From: Baffinella frigidus
Taxonomy: Eukaryota > Cryptophyceae > Cryptomonadales > Baffinellaceae
Direction of reading: 5' to 3'
Length of the DNA: 26,138 nucleotides
NCBI GenBank assembly: GCA_026770585.1
Contig: MU646303.1
Coordinates: 1,164,117 to 1,190,254 of the forward strand
The notes under the pieces are model-generated. The model was not told where the DNA came from. It did no database searches and worked only from the letters and a program-made list of their open reading frames with translations. This document shows, one piece after another, positions 8,124-16,626 of the stretch. Numbering within the stretch: position 1 is the stretch's first letter; each line of letters opens with the position of its first letter. A program made the translations under genes and the position numbers.

Positions 8124-8197
8124 TACCTACACGGCATGCATGCTGCGAGCCTTACTTGCACCCTGCGTTTGATGCGGGAGAAACTGCACAGCCTGTA

Positions 8198-8318
8198 CAG
8201 GGGTACCTCGCTCATAAGAAACCGCCCCCCACCTAGGACCACCCTAGGACCCTAGCTAGGAATAGCTCTAGTGTAGGGTCCTGAGGGGGAGTGGTTTCTT
8301 ATGAGCGAGGTACCCCTG
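8198..8318. mobile_element. F1 MITE, copy 4 (TA flanked)
   Basis: Standard tips with TA at 8196-8197 and 8319-8320, 121 bp. It lies only 74 bp from copy 3. Confidence 0.9.
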
Positions 8319-8532
8319 TACGACCCCCCGTGCGAATCCAGTGTACATAAGTTACATGTACTCACGAATTCATCGCCGCCCATACCGCGCTTGAGACCAC
8401 TTCCTCATGTGAGGACCGGGTCCTGGTCCCCTGAGGCGGGCCCATCCAGGACCCGGTCCTCACACCTCACGCACAGTACGACGTCTAACCTCCGAGCTCG
8501 AGAGACGTGATATGTCCCGAGGCGGGCCTATC

Positions 8533-8621
8533 CCATCCCTAGGACCCTACAGTAGGCGTATCTATGTTCCTACGGTGGTCCTATGGAGGGGCTCGGCTCC
8601 GTGTGAGCGAGGTGTCCCTGT
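8533..8621. mobile_element. Degenerate F1 MITE copy
   Basis: TCCCTAGGACCCTACAGTAG, then CCTACGGTGGTCCTATGG, then GTGTGAGCGAGGTGTCCCTG. The left tip is lost. An adjacent (CA)n run follows at 8626-8640. Confidence 0.7.
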
Positions 8622-8652
8622 GCACTCACACACACACACACCGCTGATCATA

Positions 8653-8770
8653 CAGGGGTACATCGCTCATAAGAAAGCACCTCCCGCCAGGACCCTACAG
8701 TAGCACCATGCCTAGGGCCCTATGGTGGTCCTAGGGGGGGGTGCTCTTTCTTACGAACGAGGTACTCCTG
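8653..8770. mobile_element. F1 MITE, copy 5 (TA flanked)
   Basis: CAGGGGTACATCGCTCATAA to the inverse ending GGTACTCCTG, with TA at 8651-8652 and 8771-8772. The core is inverted relative to copies 1-4 (CCTACAGTAG first). Confidence 0.9.
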
Positions 8771-8897
8771 TATGGCGGTCCTAGTTCACCAAGAATAAAC
8801 CTGGCGTAGGCTCCTCCGGCCGCATTGCGGGGCTAGCCCCAGCAGCCCTCATTTCACGTTGTTGCCATTTCCCGGCTTCTTGACATTTTCCGGCTTA

Positions 8898-9014
8898 CAA
8901 GGGTACCTCGCTCATAAGAAACGCCCACCCCCCTAGGACCGCCGCAGGGCCATAGGCATGATCCTACTGTAGGGTCCTAGGGGGAGGCGGGTTGTTATGA
9001 GCGAGGTACCCCTG
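8898..9014. mobile_element. F1 MITE, copy 6 (TA flanked)
   Basis: CAAGGGTACCTCGCTCATAA to the inverse ending GGTACCCCTG, with TA at 8896-8897 and 9015-9016. It lies 40 bp beyond the stop codon of the minus-strand membrane-protein gene, so probably in its 3' UTR. Confidence 0.9.
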
Positions 9015-9054
9015 TACAGGATCCGGGACCGGCTCGGACCAGGTAGCACAGCTC

Positions 9055-9489
9055 TTATTTGGTCTTCTTGCCTTTTCCCGGCGTGGCCTTCCCCGGCGTG
9101 GCCTTGTCCGACTTGACCTTTTCAAGCGGGGGGGGCGGGGACGCGTCCCACGACTTGACAGGCTCCGTCGTCAACTTTACAGCCGCCGTCAACTTTTCAG
9201 GCGTCGTCGACTTTTCGGGGACGGGCTTGTAGTGGAAGGGGAGATCCATGTTGGAAGGCGCGATGAGGATTGTGACTTTTGAGAGGAAGTTGTTGAGGAG
9301 GGGGAGGAGGTCGAGGCCGCAGATGTCGAGGGTGTACATGAACACTGCGCACGCGAGGCCGGGTGTGAGGAGTAGCGTGAGAAATCCCGCTTCGGGGGTT
9401 CTTGGAGCTCTTGGATACATGGATTGGGGTATTTCGGGAAGAGCCCGGATGAGGTCACGCGGCGTGCGAGAGTTAACTGAACCGTACAA
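9055..9489 (-). CDS. C-terminal exon of the membrane protein
   Basis: Up to 144 codons ending in TAA (9055-9057). It contains a long hydrophobic segment GFLTLLLTPGLACAVFMYTL, then LDLLPLLNNFL and ILIAPSNMDLPFHYKPVP. It finishes with a basic, proline/lysine-rich tail with a repeated KATPGKATPGKGKKTK. The true acceptor is uncertain; GGTTCAG near 9479 is a candidate. The hydrophobic segment followed by a charged cytosol-like tail favours this strand over the antisense frames. Confidence 0.65.
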   Translation of the reverse strand: MYGSVNSRTPRDLIRALPEIPQSMYPRAPRTPEAGFLTLLLTPGLACAVFMYTLDICGLDLLPLLNNFLSKVTILIAPSNMDLPFHYKPVPEKSTTPEKLTAAVKLTTEPVKSWDASPPPPLEKVKSDKATPGKATPGKGKKTK

Positions 9490-12400
9490 CAGTTAAGTCA
9501 ACCGGGGGGGCGGCGAATGTTGACTGGACCTAGCAGGGTTTGTTCGAACGGGAACACGAGCTGCTTCGGGCTTCCGGGCTTAGTACCGGAAAACGCTCGG
9601 ATAAGCACCAGGGAACTCTCGGATTCGTACATGGCGGCCGTGATGGTAACAACCAAGGTCTCTTTCTCTGATTCGTCAACGGTCGTGCAGGTTTAGTACC
9701 AGGATTCCTCTTGCTTCTCTCGACTTAGAGCGCGGCCCACCGAGACAAACGTCGAGAGTGGAACGTCTCAAAGCAAAAGTGGAACCTCTGTTAACTTAAG
9801 AAGTAACAGTGGAATATCTGTGGGTGTTCACCCAGAAGGCGTTGGACCCTCCAGACTGCATGCGGCGGCAGCCCAAGAAGCCAGGTGTAAACCCCTCAGT
9901 ATCTATCACTCAATACGCAGCGTCCCCCCCCCCCCCCCTTGGATGATTGCCGCGAGATTCGGCCGAGTCTTGCATCGAGCAAGTCTCGTCCGCTGAAATC
10001 ATCATTGAGTAGTTTCAGTTTCAAGGTAGCATTTTACGAAATCTTACCTGGATGTGTTCAACTCCCTTTTGGACGTCCAGGCCCTGGGCCGAGAGCCCAG
10101 GTGCAAACCCCTCAGTGACACTCCATACATGGTGGCCAGGTTGGCGACAATCCTTGAGAAACGTACGTCTCTCAACAGGCGTATGTGGGACGGGTGTTCG
10201 TACCCAAGTGGCAGCTGGCGATGACCACCTTGCCCGCGCTCTTCGAAAACGCCTCCCACGGGACAGTAACGCCCGTCGCATCTGTCACCCACATCGCTGC
10301 CCCTGCCGCGGGGCGCACGAACGGTTTCAGGGGGGGGGGGGCGAGTTATAATAAGTTATCGATGGCAACTTTGCCCGCGCTCTTCAAGAACGCCTCCCAG
10401 GGGACAGTATCGCCCGTCGCATCTGTCACCCACATCGCTGCCCCTACCGCGGGGTGCAAGAGCGGTTTCAGGGGGGTGGGGGGGGCGGGTTATAATAAAT
10501 TGTGAAACACGGCCGCAATGAACCAGAGGGCGAGACGAGGCGAGACATTCACATCTGTTGGGAAACACAATGAAACAGTGGCAAAGGTTGGCCATGCTGG
10601 TGCTAAACTGCCAATTTTGCCAATTTTGTTCTTTTCGTGGCCAGCAGATGTGACAACCACTCTTCAGTCGTTTGATGATCTCGTGGTCGGGGGCGGAGGG
10701 GCGCGTTCAACGAGCGAGGGGAGCGAGAGAGGTTTACTGTTTTTTTTCTCAAAAATGTCTTGCCAAATTATATCATTCATTCATCGCAAACAAAACAATA
10801 AAGGTGCCACGCCGACACGATCAAGTCGGCGGAGGAGACCTTTGCGTGGGAAGTCTAGCTATGTCTCACTCGGGTTGACAGACTATTCTCAAGTTGACAC
10901 GCTGGGTTTGCGGTACAACTCCGTCAACTTTAGAGCGGAAACAAGCCCGCGACCACCAACCTTGTGAAACCAAATAGACTGAGACAGAGCTGAGATGTGA
11001 AACTTCTTATCAGACTTGGCAAGCATTTTGTGAGACTGGTTGTGAGAAGGTGGTTTTGGTTTGGAGCAAACCGTTGCGTGTCTCTGCCAGGACGCTCGGG
11101 GGAGGGGGGGGGGAGGAGAAGACCTTTGCGGGTCTCGGCCATAAGGCCGTGCGGATCTGTAAGGAGGTAGTAGAGGGGCACCATGTAGAATGTCCTCTGC
11201 CATCACCCGCCGAGGGTTGAGAAGAAAAAGTTCGTTTATTCCGCATCGAAACCAAGATTGGCACCAACCATGGCGGGTTGAGGGTGGCGCCAAGGGCTGA
11301 TTTTGGTGTTGACCAAAACCAGACTGGTCCATGTTGCATGAGTCTGAGGCAGTCCCGGTGTAGTGCACCGTGTAGAACGTCCTCTGCCGTCGAAGGCCGC
11401 GGGTTCAGGGTGCGTTCCATGGGCAGTGCGCTCGCCTCAGGATTTCTTCACTCGGATGTGTGCTCGTCTGCTGCTTGCTTTCAGAGCGGTTGGTTTTCGT
11501 GGGTAGCATCCACTTTCAGTACAGTTGCTTTTGACCCGTTCTGTCCCGATGGGGCGTTTCGTGATCCAAAGGCCAAACATGGGGCCGTACGGAGGGTCCA
11601 GAGTGAAAGCTGACCTGCATTGCCCAAGTCGGGGCCGAAGAGCGAATCAACGCCCCGCCCGACTCAAAGTACGCCACCACCATCCACCTGCGCAGAGCAC
11701 ATTTATTTGGCGTTTAAGTCCTAGCCCACTGCTGCGGGAAAATTTTGCTTCAGTCAACATCCATGCAAACTGTCAACCTTTGAGTAGCCCCCCCGTGCCA
11801 CTGTTACTGAACCGCCGGTTATGTGTTCGGGCGGTGGTCAGTCCTCGCAGGGGTAGTGCCGAACAAACCTGTGATAATTCGCGAGTCGTGGGAATCGCAA
11901 CGTGACTGGTGCGAATCGTCACACAGGGAGCAGCTTCAAAGCGGGGAAGAAACAAGAGAGAACGGTTGTGCATCCTGGGTCGCACGCATGGTCGGGTCGA
12001 GCAGGGGTTTAGGGTTTAGGGTTTAGGGTTTAGGGTTTAGGGTGTAGGGTTTAGGGTGTAGGGTTTAGGGTGTAGGGTTTGGGGTTTAGGGTTTAGGGTT
12101 TAGGGTTTAGGGTTTAGGATTTAGGGTTTAGGGTTTAGGGTTTAGGGTTTAGGGTTTAGGGTTTAGGGTTGAGAGTTGAGGGGTTAGGGGTCGAGCAGGG
12201 CGATCACCCCATGCTTCCCGAGAGGTATCCGCACACCAGCGCCCCGAACACTGCGCACACATTGTCACGCGTCGTCAGCGCTTTGCACGCCGGATGTAGC
12301 TGAGACCTCGCTCTGCATCACGCGGGTTGACCGACTGTTCTCAAGTTGACACGCTGGGTTCGCGGCCCAAGCGCGTCAACTCTGACGCTCGCGGCAACTT

Positions 12401-15400
12401 TGTCGCGACAAAGCGCCCGGGCTCCTCACCACATTCGCCCAGACTGAGACATAGCTAGGCGTTGGGAAAGGACCTGAGTTGTGCATCCGCGGGTGCTCCG
12501 AGGTAACGGCTTTCTCGAGGCCCCAAGAGGTGACCGCGTGGCTGCGTTTGAGGTTTGGGGGGGAGGGTGTAGGGTTTGGGGTTTAGTGTTTGAGGCTTAG
12601 GGTTCGGGGTTCGGGGTTGGGTGTTTAATGTTTAGTGTTTGGGGTTTGGGGTTTGGGGTTTGGGGTTTTGGGTTTNNNNNNNNNNNNNNNNNNNNNNNNN
12701 NNNNNNNNNNNNNNNNNNNNNNNNNNNNNNNNNNNNNNNNNNNNNNNNNNNNNNNNNNNNNNNNNNNNNNNNNNNNNNNNNNNNNNNNNNNNNNNNNNNN
12801 NNNNNNNNNNNNNNNNNNNNNNNNNNNNNNNNNNNNNNNNNNNNNNNNNNNNNNNNNNNNNNNNNNNNNNNNNNNNNNNNNNNNNNNNNNNNNNNNNNNN
12901 NNNNNNNNNNNNNNNNNNNNNNNNNNNNNNNNNNNNNNNNNNNNNNNNNNNNNNNNNNNNNNNNNNNNNNNNNNNNNNNNNNNNNNNNNNNNNNNNNNNN
13001 NNNNNNNNNNNNNNNNNNNNNNNNNNNNNNNNNNNNNNNNNNNNNNNNNNNNNNNNNNNNNNNNNNNNNNNNNNNNNNNNNNNNNNNNNNNNNNNNNNNN
13101 NNNNNNNNNNNNNNNNNNNNNNNNNNNNNNNNNNNNNNNNNNNNNNNNNNNNNNNNNNNNNNNNNNNNNNNNNNNNNNNNNNNNNNNNNNNNNNNNNNNN
13201 NNNNNNNNNNNNNNNNNNNNNNNNNNNNNNNNNNNNNNNNNNNNNNNNNNNNNNNNNNNNNNNNNNNNNNNNNNNNNNNNNNNAGGGAGGGAGGGAGGGA
13301 GGGAGGGAGGGAGGGGGGGGGGCGAGAGAGAGAAATTGGTAGTGATAGAGATAGGGAGGGAGGGAGGGATAGAGACCACGCGTCGAAGGGGCACGAGAAG
13401 GTGAGCCACCACGCGAGGAGGAACGCGAGCACCACGTGGTTCCCGCACGACCAACTCCAAACCTGTCCACGCGTCTCCACGTCAGGACACGACCTCATCA
13501 CGTCCGGGGGTGTGGTACTGCTGAGGTCGTTACGTCCGGGGGCGTGGCGTGGTACTACTGAGTGTGATCGCGACCACTAGCACGTCCTGAATTAGAGAGG
13601 AAACACCACGCGAGGAGAAACGCGAGCACCACGTGGTTTCCGCACGACCAACTCCAGATCTGCCCCCGCGTCATCTCGTCAGGACGCGACAGGAATAAGT
13701 AGTACTGCTGAGAGGACGCGACAGGCCTGCACGTCCGGGATGGTGCTGCTGAGATCATCACGTCCAGGGGCGTGCTACTTTGGAGCGTGTGCGCGTCCAC
13801 CAGCACGTCCTGAACCAGGAAGGAACTCCTGAACCAGGGAGGAACGCGGCGCTGGACCTGGCCCTCTACTGCAAAGCCACAGGGGAAGTCTCAATTTCTC
13901 TGGACACGACACTATTGTTACCTTTTGACGATTTTTGGTCATGTCCTTGGGGCAGAAATTGCCTTTTGAGGTGAAAATGGCTCCAAAGTAGCGGCAAGAA
14001 TCCTTGCCGCTACTTTTTGAAACTTCCCCTGGGTTTTTCCAGTAGCTGCCTCACTCGGGTTGACCGACTATTCTAAAGTTGACACGCTGGGGTCGCGGTG
14101 CACATATGTCAACTTTGCAGCGGGGAAGAGCCTGAGGTGAACAAATTGGTGAGCCGATATAAATTGAGACAGAGCTAGCAAGTCGCTAACTCTGCATCTG
14201 TCAATCTGGGCTCCTCAATAAAATTCAACTAGTTCAGGACACCGTTCTAACGCTCCAGTTCAAAGAACATCTAAATGTATTTCATGAGGAGCTCTGATAA
14301 ACTGGGGCAGAGCTACCACGCCAGATTGCTCATGGGGTGCGGCTCTTTCCGAACGCCAATTCTGGCGTTCAACCATGCCAAAAGTAAACAACTTCTTCTC
14401 ATTCCTTCTGGGGAATTGACTTTCGGCGACCCCTTTCAAGACTCTTGGAGTGGAAAAAAACCCGCGCGCACCAATTTGCTTTGCCAAAATAGACTGCGAC
14501 AGCGCTAGGGTGCGGGTTGTCGATTTCAGGGGTTTGAGTTGGGGGCTCGAGTCCAGGGTGTGGAGTTTGGGGATTCGCGAGAGAACCTGTCCGAGGAAGA
14601 TGCCCGTGAGGGACGTGCCCCCGAACTGGAGGAACGTGCAGGTTATGAGCGTCGAGGCGTGGTGCGAGAGGAGGGAGTGGTGCGTCTCCCGCGCGTGCTT
14701 CTCCCCTTCGAGCAGCGCCTTTTCTGCCGCCCGCCTGTAGCCTGCGAAACGCAAAGGGTGATGTGAGACTACGTGTGAGACTTGACACGCATGTGCTAGC
14801 TCTGCCTCGGGACTGCAAACGCCGCCCGGCATGATGTGAGACTGCTGATGGATTTTTTTGGATACCTGCTATTTCATCCGGACGAGTATTTATGATAAAT
14901 ACGCACCGGCAACGAATTTTACTACACAAATGCTTTTATAATCACTAGTATGATCCATTTATGTAGTGAATTGCGCGTATTTATCATAAATACTCGCCGC
15001 GATTATATTGGATATCTGAATAAATTTGTTGGATATCTGAATTTATTGGATACATGTAAAATCGCGACATCCTGGATGGTGTGGCGCGGAATGGTGTACT
15101 GATTATGAGACTTGGTAGGCATGCTGTGAGACAGGTTGTGGGAAGGTGAATTTGGTTTGGCGGAGGATGCTGGTGCGTTACAGAGATTTCACAGGGAGGG
15201 TATGAATGAAGATATTGAGAGACAGACCCATAAATCACGAATTTCTCGGTGTTACAGAGCGGAACACGGCCGAGCGCGAGGGTATGTAAGCATAGAAGAG
15301 GGGGCGGGGGTGCACCGAAGCAGACCATGCATGATCCGCACCAATCCAAGAAGGAAATGCGCCCCCCGACTTTCCACCCCTCGAGCCACTCCATGTGGAC

Positions 15401-15476
15401 CTTAGCCCACTCGAGGTTGTCAGGGATGAAGAGGAACCCGACGATGCACGCCACCATCGCGACTGCGAAGGCGTAC
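9055..15476 (-). CDS. Gene model: probable multi-pass membrane protein, incomplete
   Basis: Minus-strand exons at 15476-15326, 14741-14587, 13462-13377 and 9489-9055 each encode a hydrophobic stretch. They share the strand, order and GC-rich codon use. The exon ending at 14587 leaves phase 0 and the one opening at 13462 enters phase 0. Other junctions are not resolved: a 608-bp gap (12676-13283) and unassigned DNA at 9500-12600 lie in between. The combined features are membrane segments VAMVACIVGFLFI, STLITCTFLQFG, HVVLAFLLAW and GFLTLLLTPGLACAVFMYTL, and a lysine-rich C-terminal tail ending GKGKKTK. I do not recognise the family. The exons might belong to more than one gene. Confidence 0.5.
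10048..10130 (-). CDS. Possible minus-strand exon with a GTAAGA donor
   Basis: CACATCCAG|GTAAGATTT on the minus strand is a near-consensus donor at 10048/10047. Upstream of it one frame reads EGFAPGLSAQGLDVQKGVEH then IQ in phase 0; a second frame is also open. CTGAGGGGTTTGCACCTGG here recurs with changes at about 9880-9900. The acceptor is undecided. It may be an internal exon of the membrane-protein gene. Confidence 0.4.
10229..10302 (-). CDS. Possible 74-bp minus-strand exon, downstream copy
   Basis: On the minus strand the segment is bounded by CGCGGCAG and GTGGTC. In one frame it reads AAMWVTDATGVTVPWEAF; another frame is also open (GRYCPVGGVFEERG). A close copy lies at 10370-10443. Only five positions or so differ, and they do not decide between the frames. 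Plus-strand frames are open too. Coding status is uncertain. Confidence 0.4.
10320..10505. repeat. Right half of a tandem duplication with poly-G tracts
   Basis: GGTTTCAG plus a G run plus GTTATAATAA occurs at 10323-10353 and 10464-10500. Together with the 74-bp copies it forms two tandem units of about 140 bp (from 10220 to 10500). Confidence 0.75.
10370..10443 (-). pseudogene. Upstream (minus sense) copy of the 74-bp exon candidate
   Basis: About 90% identical to 10229-10302, with acceptor AG (GCGGTAG) and donor GT retained. In minus sense the similarity stops soon after the donor, as in the other exon echoes. Both copies are preceded in minus sense by a C8-12 run and TTATAACTCG-like sequence. 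Confidence 0.45.
10864..11064 (+). repeat. Interspersed repeat family F8, longest copy
   Basis: CTCGGGTTGACAGACTATTC, then TCAAGTTGACACGCTGGG, then GTCAACTTT, then AGACTGAGACAGAGCT, then GGTTGTGAGAAGGTGGTTTT. The same order occurs at 12316 and 14047, inverted at 25215, and as pieces at 14458 and 15105. No open frame is shared between copies. Confidence 0.75.
11065..12004. other. Region without a supported gene
   Basis: Contains a short direct repeat (GCACC(A/G)TGTAGAA(T/C)GTCCTCTGCC at about 11179 and 11367). Several overlapping frames of 60-160 codons are open on both strands, and none shows a motif. One plus-strand frame ending at 11613 has aromatic-rich SGWFSWVASTFSTVAFDPFC and might be an exon, but no boundaries are clear. 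Confidence 0.3.
12005..12190 (+). repeat. Nearly perfect TTTAGGG array
   Basis: About 25 units of TTTAGGG on plus, with a few TGTAGGG and one ATTTAGG unit. This is the most uniform canonical array in the window. It lies inside the minus-strand gene, so the C-rich strand is in its sense direction. Confidence 0.95.
12316..12459 (+). repeat. F8 interspersed repeat copy
   Basis: GCGGGTTGACCGACTGTTCT, CAAGTTGACACGCTGGGTTC, GTCAACTCTGAC, AGACTGAGACATAGCTAG in the family order. An extra GGCAACTTTGTCGCGACAAA hairpin lies inside. Confidence 0.75.
12550..12675 (+). repeat. TTTGGGG/TTCGGGG heptamer array abutting the assembly gap
   Basis: Units of GGGTTTGG and GGGTTCGG run directly into the Ns. The gap probably reflects an unresolved repeat. 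Confidence 0.9.
12676..13283. other. Assembly gap (608 Ns)
   Basis: Bordered on the left by TTTGGGG units and on the right by GGGA units, so both edges are simple repeats. The stated length may be only an estimate. Reading frames spanning it are meaningless. Confidence 0.99.
13284..13372 (+). repeat. GGGA/GA microsatellite
   Basis: AGGG repeated about eight times, a G run, then GA-rich sequence and a second AGGG block at 13353-13368. Confidence 0.9.
13377..13462 (-). CDS. Membrane-segment exon, downstream copy
   Basis: Minus strand, after the acceptor GTGGACAG. Reads VWSWSCGNHVVLAFLLAWWL, then TFSCPFDAW. It enters in phase 0, matching the exon ending at 14587. Two donors are possible: GTGGCTC at 13409, giving 53 bp, or GTCTCT at 13376, giving 86 bp. 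Both leave two bases. One predicted transmembrane helix (HVVLAFLLAWWLTF). Confidence 0.65.
13480..13850 (-). repeat. Tandem repeats of an 'ACGTCC(G/A)GGGG...TACTGCTGAG' unit
   Basis: CACGTCCGGGGGTGTGGTAC then TGCTGAGG recurs with changes at about 13524, 13730 and 13758. CCTGAACCAG(G)AAGGAAC recurs at 13810 and 13830. This surrounds the duplicated exon and fits a local tandem duplication of roughly 197 bp. Confidence 0.6.
13607..13659 (-). pseudogene. Membrane-segment exon, upstream echo
   Basis: 53 bp differing from 13410-13462 at four positions. Two are synonymous and two change the first codon I/V. The acceptor GGGGGCAG and donor GTGTTT are retained. Reads IWSWSCGNHVVLAFLLAW. Similarity ends near the donor, so the longer form of the exon is absent. 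It could be an alternative exon: 53 bp is not a multiple of three, so joint inclusion would shift the frame. Confidence 0.6.
14047..14180 (+). repeat. F8 interspersed repeat copy
   Basis: CTCACTCGGGTTGACCGACT, AAAGTTGACACGCTGGGGTC, GTCAACTTTGCAGCGG, AAATTGAGACAGAGCTAG. A partial piece with CACCAATTTGCTTTGCCAAA ATAGACTGCGAC lies at 14458-14507. Confidence 0.75.
14587..14741 (-). CDS. Membrane-protein exon with helix and hydrophobic segment
   Basis: The minus-strand acceptor TTTGCGTTTCGCAG is strong and the donor is GGACAG|GTTCTC. The exon carries two bases in, then 51 codons: YRRAAEKALLEGEKHARETH (amphipathic, charged), HSLLSHHASTLITCTFLQFG, GTSLTGIFLGQ. It leaves phase 0. A soluble helix followed by a hydrophobic membrane segment. 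The plus-strand frames through here are rich in charged residues and lack splice sites. Confidence 0.7.
14881..14998. mobile_element. Palindromic AT-rich MITE, family F6
   Basis: 118 bp. The arms GACGAGTATTTATGATAAAT and ATTTATCATAAATACTCGCC are inverted copies, and each contains its own palindrome GTATTTATGATAAATAC. Inner parts (GAATTTTACTACACAAATG / CCATTTATGTAGTGAATT) also pair. It is much more AT-rich than the exons and lies in an intron of the minus-strand gene. Confidence 0.85.
15001..15055 (+). repeat. Short TTGGATATCTGAAT direct repeats
   Basis: TTGGATATCTGAAT occurs at about 15008 and 15030 and in degraded form at 15046. It lies beside the F6 element. Confidence 0.7.
15326..15476 (-). 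CDS. Membrane-protein exon, most 5' one identified
   Basis: Minus-strand acceptor GTGCCGGCAG and donor ATGCATG|GTCTGC. One base in, then exactly 50 codons: YAFAVAMVACIVGFLFIPDN (hydrophobic), LEWAKVHMEWLEGWKVGG (tryptophan-rich helix), RISFLDWCGSCM. It leaves phase 0, while the next exon at 14741 needs two bases, so an intervening exon or another splice site is missing from this model. Upstream exons must exist beyond 15476. Confidence 0.65.
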
Positions 15477-15615
15477 CTGCCGGCACGCGTGCTCGTGTCA
15501 GCTAACCCCCCACGCAGCGCTCTGGGCAGGTTACGCAGCAGCGGACGTAACTAGCTCGGGCACGGCGTCTCCCAACTCACGGCTTTACACAGGTGGCTGA
15601 AGGCTGGTGCGTTTG

Positions 15616-15807
15616 TCAGGAGGGGTACCCTGTCGCGGCTGACACGTTCGGCCCATCTCCGACGCGCCACGTGACCTTGGCTTTGTCGACCACGGCAGCG
15701 CCATGGTCCTTCGGCCTGGCTCCGAGCCCTGCCCAGATCCTGTTTGCCAGCTGCGAGGTGGCAACGGGGTTGCCCCCGGCCGCCCCCTGCGTCTCCTTGC
15801 TCGGCAT
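15616..15807 (-). CDS. Possible small minus-strand reading frame
   Basis: 63 codons from an ATG, ending in TGA. Reads naturally: NPVATSQLANRIWAGLGARP, KDHGAAVVDKAKVTWRVGDG. The opposite strand is also open over the same bases. No family is recognised and no clear splice sites were found. It may be an exon of the gene at 16004-16543 or an independent small gene. Confidence 0.35.
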   Translation of the reverse strand: MPSKETQGAAGGNPVATSQLANRIWAGLGARPKDHGAAVVDKAKVTWRVGDGPNVSAATGYPS

Positions 15808-16003
15808 GGCTCGGCACCTGCCTGTCCTTTGTGGAAGGAGGTCTGTGCGCGCTTAACAGCACGCCAGCAAGGATCTATGACGTACAAAATAGAAAAATAG
15901 AAAAAATAGAAATCCCGGACAACTCCGAAGAGGACCACATTGAAGATGTGGGTCGGGCCATTTTCCTCCTGAAGCGATTCGAAATGGAACAAAAGCCAGC
16001 AGG

Positions 16004-16543
16004 TTATAGACAAAGCTTCAAAAAGGAGATTTGTACCACTTCGGAAGAAGAAAAAAGTGTACAGAGCTGGACGCTTCCGTATTCAGTTTTCTGGTTTTGG
16101 GTCGGGGGATGACCGCGGCACGAATGGCGGTCGCCGCCCTCAGCTCCATCTCCAGGGGCGCGGTCTTTGGGAGCAGAGCTGCGATCCCGCGCGGAGCTCT
16201 TCTTCCAGGCCGTCCTAGAGGCGGCAGCTCGGGTTACCAGGGGAAGAAGCCTGCCGTCGCGGGAGGTGCTTCCCCGGCCTTCTTTCGATGGGAGGACGCG
16301 CATACCTGGTCCTATCATTGTTGAGTACACTCCAAGCATCTCGAACATCGCCCCTTTGTGAATCCTTGCTGTCCCTCCGCCGCGTGCGCGTACAGACTTG
16401 CCGCCATGGGCGTGTCCTCCAGGGTTGCTGACATAGGGCATCTTGGTTTCAAGGCACCTGCAAACCCACTGTATCCCCTTGTTGCAGACTTGGTTCTTGC
16501 TAGCTGCCAGCTTGAAGTACGGGCCTGCTTGCGTGCGCGCCAT
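16004..16543 (-). CDS. Hypothetical protein, minus strand, upstream of and divergent from the OPR-like gene
   Basis: Open for 179 codons from ATG 16543 (MARTQAGPYFKLAASKNQVC) to TAA. The first 80 or so residues look protein-like: NKGIQWVCRCLETKMPYVSN, PGGHAHGGKSVRARGGGTAR, KGAMFEMLGVYSTMIGP. At ATAGGACCAG|GTATGCGC a good donor occurs (about 16300), so the real exon may be 16543-16301 only, with the rest intronic. The plus strand is also open in shorter pieces. Family unknown. Confidence 0.4.
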   Translation of the reverse strand: MARTQAGPYFKLAASKNQVCNKGIQWVCRCLETKMPYVSNPGGHAHGGKSVRARGGGTARIHKGAMFEMLGVYSTMIGPGMRVLPSKEGRGSTSRDGRLLPLVTRAAASRTAWKKSSARDRSSAPKDRAPGDGAEGGDRHSCRGHPPTQNQKTEYGSVQLCTLFSSSEVVQISFLKLCL

Positions 16544-16626
16544 AGCGCTCCTCCTTCTTTGCGAGCAAGCAGAGCTCGTCACTGAGAAACTTGCCGCTCA
16601 AGGACCTTTAGGCATGCAGGTCAGGG

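Noticed and set aside
11367-11412. A tRNA-like B box (GCGGGTTCAGGG)
   Set aside because: There is no matching A box or cloverleaf, and the sequence is part of a direct repeat.
11010-11420. Minus-strand frames of 136-159 codons
   Set aside because: They overlap an F8 copy and a short direct repeat; no coding pattern was seen.
12597-13580. Several frames of 235-313 codons on both strands
   Set aside because: They consist mostly of the N gap plus heptamer and GGGA repeats.
16167-16361. Plus-strand frame with a tail faintly like the C-terminal part of hydantoinase/oxoprolinase (RIPGPIIVE)
   Set aside because: The match is a few residues, there are no splice sites, and the minus-strand frame over the same bases is longer and opens at ATG.
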